From Euryarchaeota archaeon UBA130 (GTDB lineage: Archaea; Thermoplasmatota; Poseidoniia; Poseidoniales; Thalassarchaeaceae), in the NCBI GenBank assembly GCA_002505775.1, contig DAVY01000007.1:81857-122981 (forward strand): a stretch of DNA of 41,125 nt, written 5' to 3'. The number at the start of each line of letters is the position of its first letter. The first letter of the stretch is position 1. Shown here piece by piece: positions 31,582 to 40,942 of this stretch. Under the pieces are notes generated by a model, which saw nothing but the letters and a program-made list of their open reading frames with translations, was not told the origin of the DNA and searched no databases. The position numbers and the translations under genes are program-made.

Positions 31582-32994
31582 TCAACCTATGCTTCCTTCC
31601 ATTTCCAGTGACATGAGCTTGTTCAGCTCAACTGCATATTCCATTGGGAGCTCTCTGGTGAATGGCTCGAAGAAACCATTGACAATCATACCGAGAGCTT
31701 CAGCTTCTGTATGCCCTCTGCTCATTAGGTAGAACAACTGCTCGTCTCCAACCTTTGAAACACTAGCTTCATGTTCGCAGTGTGCCGTGGAGTTGGCAAT
31801 CTCCATTGTTGGATAGGTATCTGTCCTGCTTTCTTCATCGAGTATCAGGGCGTCACAAACGATATTCATCCTACAGTTTTCTGCTTTGGGCATTACTTTG
31901 GCCATGCCTCTGTACGATCCCCTCCCTCCATCTTTGCTAATACTCTTAGACAGGATATTGCTGGTCGTATTGGATGCCATATGATGTACTTTAGCGCCAG
32001 CATCCTGATGTTGTCCACTTCCTGCGTAGGCAACTGAGATCACCTCTGCATGAGACCCCTCCCCCTTTAGAATAACAGCAGGATATTTCATGGTCAGTTT
32101 ACTTCCAATATTCCCATCCACCCACTCAATTTTCGCATTCTCGTGGGCTACACCTCTTTTGGTAACCAAATTGTATACGTTGTTGCTCCAATTCTGTACG
32201 GTGGTGTATCTTATGTGGGCCCCTGGAAGAGCGAGCAACTCTACCACGGCAGAGTGCAGGGAATCAGTCGAGTAAGTTGGAGCAGTACATCCTTCGACAT
32301 AATGGATGCTACTTCCCTCGTCAGCGATTATCAGGGTCCTTTCAAATTGGCCCATGTTCTTGGCGTTTATTCTGAAATAGGCTTGGACCGGCATTTCGAC
32401 ATGAACGCCCTTGGGGACGTAGATGAAGGAGCCTCCAGACCAAACCGCTGTATTGAGTGCCGAGAACTTGTTGTCGCTGTACGGGATTACGCTTCCGAAG
32501 TACTTCTTCACGATGTCCTCATGTTCCCTCAATCCAGAATCCATATCCAAGAAAATCACACCCTGTTTCTCTAAGTCTTCCCGAATACTGTGGTAGACAG
32601 TCTCCGATTCATACTGAGTAGTTACTCCGGAAAGCCACTTCTGTTCTGCTTCAGGGATCCCTAGGCGATCGAACGTATTCCGAATATCCTCAGGTACGTC
32701 GTCCCACGAACTACCTATCCCTTCAGAGGACTTGAGGAAATAGCATACCTTGTCGAAATCTATTTCCATGAGCTCTTCTGTATTTCCCCACGTCGGCATC
32801 GGCCTTTCCACGAAGTGCCTGTATGCCTTTACCCTGATTTCAGTCATCCACTCGGGCTCATTTTTTATTTGGGAAATGTCCCTGACTACCTTCTCAGAAA
32901 GGCCAAAATCGAATCTTATGGTTGAATTTTCCGGATCGTGCCATCCTGCTTTGTAATCGCCTACTGCGTCTCTGGCCTCGCTACCCTCACTCAT
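31582..32994 (-). CDS. sufB: Fe-S cluster assembly scaffold SufB
   Basis: Central scaffold of the SUF pathway on which Fe-S clusters are assembled. The protein (470 aa from this start) is highly conserved: YFGSVIPYSDNKFSALNTAV, GGSFIYVPKGVHVEMPVQAY, EGCTAPTYSTDSLHSAVVEL and NSTAHCEHEASVSKVGDEQ, the last with the conserved Cys. I chose the ATG at 32994 because its ATGA overlaps the sufC stop; an upstream in-frame start at 33033 would overlap sufC by 43 bp. Gene order sufC-sufB-sufD is the common archaeal/bacterial core. No sufE or sufS is nearby, so sulfur donation must come from elsewhere. Confidence 0.97.
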   Translation of the reverse strand: MSEGSEARDAVGDYKAGWHDPENSTIRFDFGLSEKVVRDISQIKNEPEWMTEIRVKAYRHFVERPMPTWGNTEELMEIDFDKVCYFLKSSEGIGSSWDDVPEDIRNTFDRLGIPEAEQKWLSGVTTQYESETVYHSIREDLEKQGVIFLDMDSGLREHEDIVKKYFGSVIPYSDNKFSALNTAVWSGGSFIYVPKGVHVEMPVQAYFRINAKNMGQFERTLIIADEGSSIHYVEGCTAPTYSTDSLHSAVVELLALPGAHIRYTTVQNWSNNVYNLVTKRGVAHENAKIEWVDGNIGSKLTMKYPAVILKGEGSHAEVISVAYAGSGQHQDAGAKVHHMASNTTSNILSKSISKDGGRGSYRGMAKVMPKAENCRMNIVCDALILDEESRTDTYPTMEIANSTAHCEHEASVSKVGDEQLFYLMSRGHTEAEALGMIVNGFFEPFTRELPMEYAVELNKLMSLEMEGSIG

Positions 32995-33773
32995 TGAAAA
33001 TCCGCCCCCTTTGCAATTTGTTCCTCCAGCCAATCATATCCGTTATCCTCCAGCAGAATAGCGAGCGAGGGGCCTCCACTTGCCACAATTTTCCCTCCAA
33101 TCATGACATGGACTCTATCAGGGTTGACATGCTCCAATATTCGCGAATAGTGGGTGATAATCAAGGCCCCATTTTCCGTGCCTTTGACAACTGAGTTTAT
33201 CCCCTTGGCAACAGTTCTAATTCCATCGATATCCAAACCACTGTCAGTCTCATCCAAAACCGCAAGTCTGGGTTGTAATAGCATGAGTTGGAGAATCTCA
33301 AATCGCTTCTTCTCTCCTCCACTGAATCCGTCATTCACGTATCTAGATAGGAATGATTTGGGAATATCCAGCTCTTCCATTGCCTGATTTAATTTCACCC
33401 TAAAGTCCGAACCTCTGGCGGCTTCTTCCCCTCTAACACTCGATACAGACTTTCTCAGAAAATTCCCTACCTGTAGGCCGGGGATTGATTGTGGATACTG
33501 AAAGGACAGGAAAACCCCTTGTCTGGATCTTTCCCATGGCTCCATTTCCTGAAGATTTTCTCCATCCAGAAGGATTTCTCCCTCTTCGATATCGTATGCT
33601 GGATGCCCCATTATCACGTTAGCGGTAGTTGTCTTTCCGCTACCGTTTCTGCCCATAATTGCATGAATCTCTCCCTTTGGTATTCTCAAATCTATGCCCT
33701 TAAGGATGGGAGTATCCTCTATCCCCACCTTCAGCCCTTTGACTTCAAGAATGGCCTCATCATCGTTTGACAT
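32991..33773 (-). CDS. sufC: Fe-S cluster assembly ATPase SufC
   Basis: ABC-type ATPase that drives the SufBC2D complex. About 260 aa with Walker A GRNGSGKTT, the SufC-specific VFLSFQYPQSIPGL segment after the Q-loop, signature FSGGEKKRFEILQL and Walker B LAVLDETDSGLD, then the H-loop IITHYSRIL. Start is the ATG at 33773, supported by GAGGAG 6 nt upstream; a frame from 33803 adds ten residues without family support. First gene of sufCBD. The promoter lies in the ~100-bp gap shared with the divergent NifU-like gene. Confidence 0.97.
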   Translation of the reverse strand: MSNDDEAILEVKGLKVGIEDTPILKGIDLRIPKGEIHAIMGRNGSGKTTTANVIMGHPAYDIEEGEILLDGENLQEMEPWERSRQGVFLSFQYPQSIPGLQVGNFLRKSVSSVRGEEAARGSDFRVKLNQAMEELDIPKSFLSRYVNDGFSGGEKKRFEILQLMLLQPRLAVLDETDSGLDIDGIRTVAKGINSVVKGTENGALIITHYSRILEHVNPDRVHVMIGGKIVASGGPSLAILLEDNGYDWLEEQIAKGADFQ

Positions 33774-33876
33774 GCTACTCCTCAAATCGTGGCACACTTC
33801 CATCCTTTTGAATGTGTGTGGCAGACCGTGGCCTTTTCATTGATAGATTTCTAAAGAGGTGCCCTCATGGAGTGCT

Positions 33877-34362
33877 ATGGGTTCTGCCAAACCAGAAGGC
33901 GACGACTTGGTGGATTTGTATGGCTCACAGATTGAAGAACAGATGAGGATTGAAGCCCAAAGAAGAATCGAATCCAGCCATGATAAGGATGAACTTGAGA
34001 GACTTAGGAGCCTTTCTTTGTCAGGGCTAATCGAGTCTAACGATGCCGATACCATCCCGGCTTTAATGGCCAGACTGGGGACGGTTAGGGCCGCATTGGA
34101 CGGACACGGAGGGGGGCTAGTTCTGGCAGGCTGGGAATTTTCGGATGAGTCATCTTCGAGTAAAGCACTGTCCTTGGTCATCGATTTAGATGGTGCCTGC
34201 GTTTCATGTGGGGCCGCCCCGGGAACACTGAAAGGAATTCAAGATGACCTTCTGATGGATCCAGAAATTGAAAGGGTAAGATTTTCCTCTAATATGTTAG
34301 AGTGGTTTGATGACATCCAGAAGGAGTTCGTCCTAAAGTTTGGAGGAGTAACTTTCGTTTGA
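33877..34362 (+). CDS. NifU C-terminal-like Fe-S scaffold/carrier protein
   Basis: About 161 aa. The C-terminal two thirds match the Nfu domain: VRAALDGHGGGLVLAGWEF (compare the usual VRPxLxxDGGD) and the cluster ligands in DGACVSCGAAPGTLKGI, a CxxC pair at Cys114/Cys117 counted from an upstream GTG at 33859. An N-terminal alpha-helical, charged segment (about 10-60) precedes it. Nfu proteins accept clusters from SUF and deliver them to clients. ATG 33877 is preferred, with GGAG a few nt upstream; GTG 33859 is possible. Divergent from sufCBD and overlapping the convergent Maf gene by 30 bp. The second Gly-Asp of the family motif is Gly-Gly here. Confidence 0.85.
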   Translation: MGSAKPEGDDLVDLYGSQIEEQMRIEAQRRIESSHDKDELERLRSLSLSGLIESNDADTIPALMARLGTVRAALDGHGGGLVLAGWEFSDESSSSKALSLVIDLDGACVSCGAAPGTLKGIQDDLLMDPEIERVRFSSNMLEWFDDIQKEFVLKFGGVTFV

Positions 34363-35004
34363 GAGAATAGATTTCAGGAATTCTATCGATTCGGCCGAAA
34401 TCCCCAGAACAGTGACTTCCTCGCCTTCAATCAGATGGCAATATTTCCCAGCAATGCCTGCAAGATCATAACCTCCTGCCTTCCCTTTCCATGACTCTGA
34501 TGAGACAAGCTCCTCCATGGAGTCATGGTTCAAATCAGAGAACTCAACTGTAGCTGAGCTGGTGTAATTCCTCTCGATCCAGCCCCCTTCAATAACACCT
34601 CCCTCTTTCTCATTCCCCGGGGGAAACAATACGGATGTGGAGGTCCAGACCTTATGTCTCCTTCCAGACAGTCTCATCAGAATACTTGCCGCCACTACAT
34701 TGTCATTTGGTTTCCCAATTGAGAATCTGAAGTCATCCGGATCTTCTATCATAGTGTCAGATACCAATATCAAGTCGTATTTGGCACAGTCACCAGATTC
34801 TAATATAGACTGCTCAATACTCGCATTTTTCGCCTTATCTCTGCAAATCATCTCAACCTGTTTTCGAACTGCTAATCCTTGAGGGGCGCTTATTTCAGAT
34901 GCTAGTAGTGGTCTTGAGTCAATTTTCGCTCCTAAAAAGGAGAGGTTTTGTTCAAGCCATTGTAAACGCCTTTCGGATTTAGATGCCAGTAGTATTCTTA
35001 GCAT
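34333..35004 (-). CDS. maf: Maf-family nucleoside triphosphate pyrophosphatase
   Basis: House-cleaning pyrophosphatase that hydrolyses non-canonical or modified NTPs. The 223-aa protein starts with LLASKSERRLQWLE, has the catalytic-base region LILVSDTMI (about 79-87), IGKPND and the substrate loop WKGKAGGYDLAGIAGKYCHLIEG. Motifs are slightly divergent: the usual SPRR is SERR. An insert of about 15-20 residues lies in the middle (VLFPPGNEKEGGVIEGGW). It starts 1 nt after the subtilase stop codon, at the end of the rhomboid-subtilase-maf run, and overlaps the NifU-like gene by 30 bp. Confidence 0.92.
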   Translation of the reverse strand: MLRILLASKSERRLQWLEQNLSFLGAKIDSRPLLASEISAPQGLAVRKQVEMICRDKAKNASIEQSILESGDCAKYDLILVSDTMIEDPDDFRFSIGKPNDNVVAASILMRLSGRRHKVWTSTSVLFPPGNEKEGGVIEGGWIERNYTSSATVEFSDLNHDSMEELVSSESWKGKAGGYDLAGIAGKYCHLIEGEEVTVLGISAESIEFLKSILSNESYSSKL

Positions 35005-35005
35005 G

Positions 35006-38000
35006 TCAAACTAGCTCAATCTTTTCCCCACATACCGGGCACTTGGCTCTTGTCAATCCCGCCTCAACCTCAAATATGGAGTCACAGTTATTGCACGCCA
35101 CTCGCCTATTCATACTTCCTGGAGGGACTGGAAGGGGCATAGGAGGGGTATGCATTGGAATGGGAGGGGAATAGCTGACTGAATCCTCAATCTCAGGTAG
35201 ATTTGCAAGCCTAGAACCCGTCGACCTGTATTCTCTCCTCTTTCTCCTTTCAGAAGAGGCCTGAGTCTCAGGCGTCATAATTTCCTCAACTAGCTCCACA
35301 TCTGAGGATTTGACTGGAATGTCCGTTTCTTCAATAACATCAACCACATCCTCTTCCAGAATTACTGTGCCAGTTACTCTTCTACGGCTCTTACCACTTG
35401 CCCATCGTACCGCTCTCGTCGCCATTGTCAGAATTACTATCAGACTAAGCACTATGGTGACTCCTGAGATTCCAACTAGAATGACATTGAAATTCCTCTC
35501 ATCAAGTCCAGTGTATCCTCTTATTTGATCTAGAATGGTTCCCTTTGAGGACTCAGGTGAAGAGTCGTCGACCAAAGCCCTGATTTGCCATCCAGTCGGC
35601 GATGTCTGTAGAATCACCGCATCGCTATCTACAGGGGACCTACTCGAAATCACGATTCTCCCGAGGCCTAAGCGGTCAGATATTCCAATCCAACCTTCTT
35701 CGGGATCTATCATCCCATACTGCATCTGCGGTCCGCTCGGACCGACAAAGTCGAAAAATAACTGGACCCCTCTATCAGTTTCCAACAGTTGGATGTAGCC
35801 AAGGCCTCTGGAAGCAGTTCTGACTTCCCCCTCCCCGATCGGGCTGAAGGAGCTATCAACAACCATTGTGACCAACTCAGAGCTCTGATCATATCCCTCT
35901 CCCCAAGAAGCAACAATAATTTCCTCATCAGAAATTTCTGAAACTGATATCACTGGGGCGAATGCGTAGTCCCCAACGGCCTTCCTGTAGGACCACGATG
36001 TCTGCTCTGGCAGTCCATGAGAATACCATAGGCCGAGCCTATCTAATCCAGTTGTGTCATTTCTCGTGTCTTGATACAAAATATGGCCATCCTCTTCCCC
36101 CATACCTACAGCCACAGGATCAGTACCTCCTGATACTACGTCCAGTCCTCCTACAACTTGCGGATTGATAATCCAATCTGTGGACTTGGTCGGAGACTCA
36201 GACATAGCCATGAACACTGCAATGTTGTCATTTGAAGATCCAGTATTGATTTCGTGATGATATCCAGCCACAAGTATCTCGGGGCCATCAATGTCCATGC
36301 CAACCCCCCAATATTTTCCATCAGATAGCAAGATTGGTTCCATTATGTCCTGTATGGGGGTCATTAGGCAGCTTGAGTCAATCGTGGTGTAGCTGACTGT
36401 TTGTTGGAAGAATCCGGAATTATCCAGATATCTACGCGTCCACACCACATGCGCCAGGCCGTCATCGGATGACACAGCAACTATGTCCCCCGACCATTTT
36501 TCCTCTAGTACATTCGAGCATGCGGTCAATCCTCTATTGGCCCCAAGTCTGTATAGTCTGAGGTCATCATCTTTATTCGTGATTACAACTCCTCCTTCAT
36601 CACTCAGTTGAATCAGCTCCACAGGAATCTCGCCAGTCGAGAAGCTGGCAGTTCTGGGGCCAGTCAGAGTAGTCTCATCAACCAGAATTGACGACTCTAT
36701 CCCATTATTCGACCAATCTAAGTCCGATAGAGATGGCCCTGATACGCTAATCCTGAGTTGAACCGGGCCAGTGGAATTTTCGATGTGTGCGAATGAGATC
36801 AGCGATGAACCCTGTCCCATGACCAAGGTAACGGGGCTCATGGAAACTGCTTCCCAACCAATTGAATTCTTAATTTCAAGAGTCGCATCTATGTCCCTGG
36901 CATCACTGGATCCCAAGTTATCGACCCTGGCAGTTATCAGAAATTGCTCATTGGGCCTCGGGACAGGGGGCTCAGTTCTCACTGCTCCCTCTCTGAATGA
37001 CAAATCGACTCCTTGAGGCCTTTCCAGAACGGGGAATTCCGTGGTTTGCTCATTGTCTTCCTCATCTATCTCGTCTATTTCGTTCGAGGGGTCCAAGGAA
37101 ACTGTGAGTGACCGTTCACCCAGACTCAGGGGATTCCAATAAAGGACAATTTCCACTATGTCACCGCTACCAATGCTGGGTATGATGATCTCATCTTTCC
37201 TAGCTCCATTTTCCTTGAGGTAAATGCTCACCTCTGTTGCATCTAAGTCCCCATCATTCCTCACCTCACAACTGACCTCAAGGAATGTATTGACGTAGGT
37301 TTCAGAAACTGGCAAACCATACTCACTGATTGTGATTCCACTTCGGAAGATGAGGTCAGGCGCAGGAGGGTCGTTATCTACCTCTACTGTCCTTCTAATT
37401 TCTTCCGAGAAAATTCCATCGCCACTAACAACTCTCACGGATATACGATAGAATCCGTCATTGACTGACGTGGTGTCCCAATTAACTGACCAATCACCAG
37501 AACTACTGCCAATCCCACCAAATTGCTCTGCAGTTTCCCACTGATCGGTGCCCAGCCTCCATTGAATTTCCCCTCCGTTTACTGACTCCCAGCCTCCGAA
37601 AATATTTGTATTTCCAGACACAGGACTTTGTCCACTGGGACCTCCTAGACTAACCTCCACCAAACCAACTGGATGCTCACTTTGCTCCATCTCGCTCCAT
37701 ACATTGAATTCATTTCTGGCCTTGGCCTTGATGATTATATCTTCAATATCGATTTCCTCCTCTGTGAACTCAGGGATAGTGAAAGGCGTCGACCAGTTCA
37801 TGGTGCCCTGTACTATGTGCCAATCTACCAAAACGGATGTTTGCCTGGGACCTTCTTCTGGTCGATATCGATACGAAATACTAACGTTCACTTCCTCAAT
37901 TGTGCCGTTCGTATCAGCATCCTCATCAATTTGCCCACGAACACTGTATGTCTCTCCCTCGACAAGCCATGAATCCTCTTCAGGAGTCTCAATAATCACC

Positions 38001-39790
38001 CATTCCTCGGTTCCAGTTGGTGGAGGGCCTGTTCCATTACCGTCCCCCCCTCCGCCACTATTGTCCCCCAGAATTGCCTGCATCACCATTTCGCCATCTA
38101 TAATCCCGAATCCATACTGATCATTCCACCTGTCAGTAACGTCCGGAGCAGAAGCCCCTCCTCTGGTTTCCGAGTTATTTCTCAGAATGTCTTTGATTTC
38201 TTGTGGGGTCAAATCTTCATCCATCTGTAGCATCGCGGCAATAAATCCAGACACTGCCGGAGTCGACATGCTGGTCCCTGACTTCTGAACATAATTATCA
38301 CTGGCTAGAGGTTTTGCGGACCCGGGGAGAGTAGAGCTTGACGCGGCATGTTGTGCCGACATGATATTTGACCCGGGACCTACAACATCTGGCTTCAGTT
38401 CGTCCCATTCGTTATCATCACCATCATCTTCTCTGGGTCCTGAGTTAGAGAAAGATGATATTGAGTCATCTCCCCTCTCAATACTAGCTTTGTCATCAAT
38501 CGAGCCAACAGTAATGGCGGAGTCTGCGGCTCCAACGGAAGTGACTCTTCTGTAACCGTCATTGCCAATTGCAGCCACGCAAACAATCCCCGCTTCAGAA
38601 GCGGCATTTACTGCAAGTGAATCCTGACTAGTCCCGTTATCTCCGGGGTCTTCTCCACCTGCTGGATTAGATCCACTGCCAAATGACATTGAGAGGATAT
38701 CTATTCCCCTGCTCGAGTCATTGTTCCCCCAGTCAGTATCTACATTCTGCACGGCCCAGTTAATCCCAGCTACTGTGTACCCGGAGTTGGATGCTCCGGC
38801 ATCAGTCATCACCTTGATATCGACCAAGTATGCCCCTGGGGCATAGCCCTGATTCTCCCTATCCGGGCCTCCCGTACCAAGAGCAATTCCTGCAACGTGA
38901 GTGCCATGGCCATCACCATCATCCGGATCATCATCGCCATTGTCACAATCTTGCTGATTCCACGATGTCGAATCACATCCAGCAACCCATTTCGGGTCTG
39001 GTAACTCATCGGGCTGTGCTTCATTGTCAGTGTTATCATCAGAGAAATCATCCAATGAGAAATGCTCATTGTCCACTCCTGTATCGGCTATTGCTATCAC
39101 AACTCCCGAACCATCATACCCATAGTCCATCATGGTCTCTGAGAATACATCTGAGGCCCTTACTTTGGAACCCTTGGTGGCAGTGTTCAGATAAGGTACG
39201 AGCACATCCTGTTGCTCCACAAGGACCACGCCCTCAATCATGAGGATATCAATCAGTGAACTAACCGGAACATGCTCGACAATTATAGTATCAAGAATGT
39301 CAACCGTCCGGAAGTAAGTTTCGAATTCGTCCCATCCGTGATCCGAAAGAACTTCCTTTAATCGAGTGACATCTGATTCGCTCGGATGCCATGCATAACA
39401 CACGAATATTGCGACAGTCATTCTTCCGTCAGCACCCATGATTGCGCTGGTCGAGATCGAATCGCGCTCCCCAGAAATTATCCATTGCAGACGATCGTCC
39501 ATCCCGTTACCATCCTTATCGTTCCAGAAATTAAACCACCATCCAGGCTCTTGAACCGGCCATTCAACCCCATTCGGAGGCAGGTACGGAGATCTATCTT
39601 TGACTGGACATATCTCGCCATCACACATGAGGGGGGGAACAGTGCTTGAGGAGATAATCTCTTCACTGCCTTGGGGAGGTAAATCGTCTTCAAATTCCCA
39701 TTCATCACCACTCACAGCGACAGAAACGTCCAGGACGAGGAGCATCAAACAAACTAGGACAGGAGTAAGTGAAGCGGGCCTCTTATTCAT
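35006..39790 (-). CDS. Giant surface-anchored subtilisin-like serine protease (S8) with cytoplasmic zinc ribbon
   Basis: About 1594 aa. Numbering from an upstream TTG at 39841, the catalytic residues are Asp253 (IADTGVD), His312 (GHGTHVAG), Asn427 (IGNDG) and Ser524 (GTSMSTPAVSG). A signal sequence (RPASLTPVLVCLMLLVLDVS) is followed by a propeptide, the catalytic domain (about 230-590), several beta-sandwich and CARDB-like adhesion domains and a propeller-like region. Then come one membrane helix (about 1485-1505), a cytoplasmic stretch and a terminal CxxC...CxxC zinc ribbon (Cys1583, 1586, 1601, 1604). I chose ATG 39790 because it places the signal peptide at the N-terminus; an 8-bp inverted repeat abuts it. 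It follows rhomboid on the same strand. Probably a cell-tethered protein degrader. Confidence 0.9.
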   Translation of the reverse strand: MNKRPASLTPVLVCLMLLVLDVSVAVSGDEWEFEDDLPPQGSEEIISSSTVPPLMCDGEICPVKDRSPYLPPNGVEWPVQEPGWWFNFWNDKDGNGMDDRLQWIISGERDSISTSAIMGADGRMTVAIFVCYAWHPSESDVTRLKEVLSDHGWDEFETYFRTVDILDTIIVEHVPVSSLIDILMIEGVVLVEQQDVLVPYLNTATKGSKVRASDVFSETMMDYGYDGSGVVIAIADTGVDNEHFSLDDFSDDNTDNEAQPDELPDPKWVAGCDSTSWNQQDCDNGDDDPDDGDGHGTHVAGIALGTGGPDRENQGYAPGAYLVDIKVMTDAGASNSGYTVAGINWAVQNVDTDWGNNDSSRGIDILSMSFGSGSNPAGGEDPGDNGTSQDSLAVNAASEAGIVCVAAIGNDGYRRVTSVGAADSAITVGSIDDKASIERGDDSISSFSNSGPREDDGDDNEWDELKPDVVGPGSNIMSAQHAASSSTLPGSAKPLASDNYVQKSGTSMSTPAVSGFIAAMLQMDEDLTPQEIKDILRNNSETRGGASAPDVTDRWNDQYGFGIIDGEMVMQAILGDNSGGGGDGNGTGPPPTGTEEWVIIETPEEDSWLVEGETYSVRGQIDEDADTNGTIEEVNVSISYRYRPEEGPRQTSVLVDWHIVQGTMNWSTPFTIPEFTEEEIDIEDIIIKAKARNEFNVWSEMEQSEHPVGLVEVSLGGPSGQSPVSGNTNIFGGWESVNGGEIQWRLGTDQWETAEQFGGIGSSSGDWSVNWDTTSVNDGFYRISVRVVSGDGIFSEEIRRTVEVDNDPPAPDLIFRSGITISEYGLPVSETYVNTFLEVSCEVRNDGDLDATEVSIYLKENGARKDEIIIPSIGSGDIVEIVLYWNPLSLGERSLTVSLDPSNEIDEIDEEDNEQTTEFPVLERPQGVDLSFREGAVRTEPPVPRPNEQFLITARVDNLGSSDARDIDATLEIKNSIGWEAVSMSPVTLVMGQGSSLISFAHIENSTGPVQLRISVSGPSLSDLDWSNNGIESSILVDETTLTGPRTASFSTGEIPVELIQLSDEGGVVITNKDDDLRLYRLGANRGLTACSNVLEEKWSGDIVAVSSDDGLAHVVWTRRYLDNSGFFQQTVSYTTIDSSCLMTPIQDIMEPILLSDGKYWGVGMDIDGPEILVAGYHHEINTGSSNDNIAVFMAMSESPTKSTDWIINPQVVGGLDVVSGGTDPVAVGMGEEDGHILYQDTRNDTTGLDRLGLWYSHGLPEQTSWSYRKAVGDYAFAPVISVSEISDEEIIVASWGEGYDQSSELVTMVVDSSFSPIGEGEVRTASRGLGYIQLLETDRGVQLFFDFVGPSGPQMQYGMIDPEEGWIGISDRLGLGRIVISSRSPVDSDAVILQTSPTGWQIRALVDDSSPESSKGTILDQIRGYTGLDERNFNVILVGISGVTIVLSLIVILTMATRAVRWASGKSRRRVTGTVILEEDVVDVIEETDIPVKSSDVELVEEIMTPETQASSERRKRREYRSTGSRLANLPEIEDSVSYSPPIPMHTPPMPLPVPPGSMNRRVACNNCDSIFEVEAGLTRAKCPVCGEKIELV

Positions 39791-39808
39791 GGCTCTCATA
39801 GAGAGCCA
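39790..39808 (-). promoter_or_regulatory. Inverted repeat abutting the subtilase start codon
   Basis: TGGCTCTC and its complement GAGAGCCA are separated by ATA, and the repeat's end includes the A of the ATG at 39790. If transcribed, the hairpin would sit right at the start codon. A further pair GCCACC/GGTGGC with a 3-nt spacer lies at 39863-39877, inside the end of the rhomboid gene. Confidence 0.5.
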
Positions 39809-39857
39809 AATGCCGACGCTGTATAATCCCAACCTGTCCAAGCCTCATTTTCCTGCA

Positions 39858-40889
39858 CTATGGCCACCTTAGGTGGCTATTCGAGACCGCGCACTCTACC
39901 CAAGTACGCCCACTTTCAGTAACACAGACTATCTCGCCATCACAAAAGGGACAAAGGGTATGCTCTGATAGCTCCTCAAGCCAAGCTCTTCTAGTTTCAA
40001 ACTCATCTCCTTCAGACTTCAGACTTTCAAGAACTCTAAGAGCGCTTCCCTCCAAGTTCTTTCCATGCAATTTCCAGGGGTCTATTCCAAGATCAGGGAT
40101 CCTCCCTCTAGATTTAGAAATCTCGCCAGAGATCTGCCCCTCTATCATATGAGGTCCACCTTTCGCCACCTGTCTGGCTAACGCGTAGGACAAGAAGAAA
40201 CCTCCAATATGAGCCATGTGAGCTACACTTGAACCCGCTAGGTATTGCTGATCGCTCATTACCCATAGCTCAAAACCCAAGTAAACCAAGACAATGACCC
40301 AGATAGGCCAAGGTCTGATGAAAATAAATACCGGAAACTCCACTTTATCACTGGGCCAGCATGCCATGTAGGCCCCGAGAATTCCAAACACTGCCCCACT
40401 TGCCCCCACTGTAGGAATCGAGGAATCTGGATGAGTCAATATCCAAGCTATGTTCCCTCCCAAAAGTCCGATAAGATAGACCAACATCCATCTCTTTCCG
40501 CCCATTCTTTGCTCCAGGGGCACCCCTACTAGCCCTATGACCAGTATATTCCCTAGAATATGAGTCCAACCACCATGCATCCAAGCGCTTGTCAGTAACC
40601 TATATGACTCCACAGGGGATGATGAAATAGAAGGAATCGTCCCGAAGATTTCTATAGGCCATCCTAGGAAACCAAGCTGTATAGGAACCCCAATAATCAT
40701 CGCATTTGAGAACTGTACAAATGAAACGAGAAGGAGTGAGAGAATTGTGGCAAGAGCGAAACTAGTCCCTCCCCTGTATGCGGAGATGTAAGGGGAGATT
40801 CCAGCTATCAAAAAGATCAGAACCAAAGTGTATTCAAATATCCCAAGCGCCATAATCGCACTCACGGCCCGTCCACTAGCTTCTACCAA
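39858..40889 (-). CDS. Rhomboid-family intramembrane serine protease with C-terminal zinc-ribbon-like tail
   Basis: Cleaves transmembrane helices of client proteins within the membrane. The protein (up to 343 aa) has six or more helices. Motifs include MHGGWTHILGN (104-114, His110 and Asn114), the catalytic Ser164 in VGASGAVFGILGAY and His227 in SVAHMAHIGGFFLSYAL, forming the Ser-His dyad. A soluble C-terminal part ends with CPFCDGEIVC (Cys313, 316, 322) and ECAVSNSHLRW (Cys333, His339), a likely metal-binding knuckle. ATG 40889 gives an extra dozen residues; ATG 40853 (MALGIFEYTLVL) is equally plausible. It heads the run with the subtilase and maf, so the anchored subtilase could be a client; this link is inferred only from proximity. 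Confidence 0.93.
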   Translation of the reverse strand: MVEASGRAVSAIMALGIFEYTLVLIFLIAGISPYISAYRGGTSFALATILSLLLVSFVQFSNAMIIGVPIQLGFLGWPIEIFGTIPSISSSPVESYRLLTSAWMHGGWTHILGNILVIGLVGVPLEQRMGGKRWMLVYLIGLLGGNIAWILTHPDSSIPTVGASGAVFGILGAYMACWPSDKVEFPVFIFIRPWPIWVIVLVYLGFELWVMSDQQYLAGSSVAHMAHIGGFFLSYALARQVAKGGPHMIEGQISGEISKSRGRIPDLGIDPWKLHGKNLEGSALRVLESLKSEGDEFETRRAWLEELSEHTLCPFCDGEIVCVTESGRTWVECAVSNSHLRWP

Positions 40890-40942
40890 ATAGCAATTAT
40901 TGGGATGGAACGACTCAAACGACCGATACTACTCCGGCAAGC

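Noticed and set aside
32143..32574. 143-codon open frame opposite sufB
   Set aside because: Antisense shadow of highly conserved sufB; no recognisable domain or start signal.
38830..39243. 137-codon His/Pro-rich frame opposite the subtilase
   Set aside because: His/Pro richness is a mirror of Asp-, Gly-rich coding in the subtilase; no domain.
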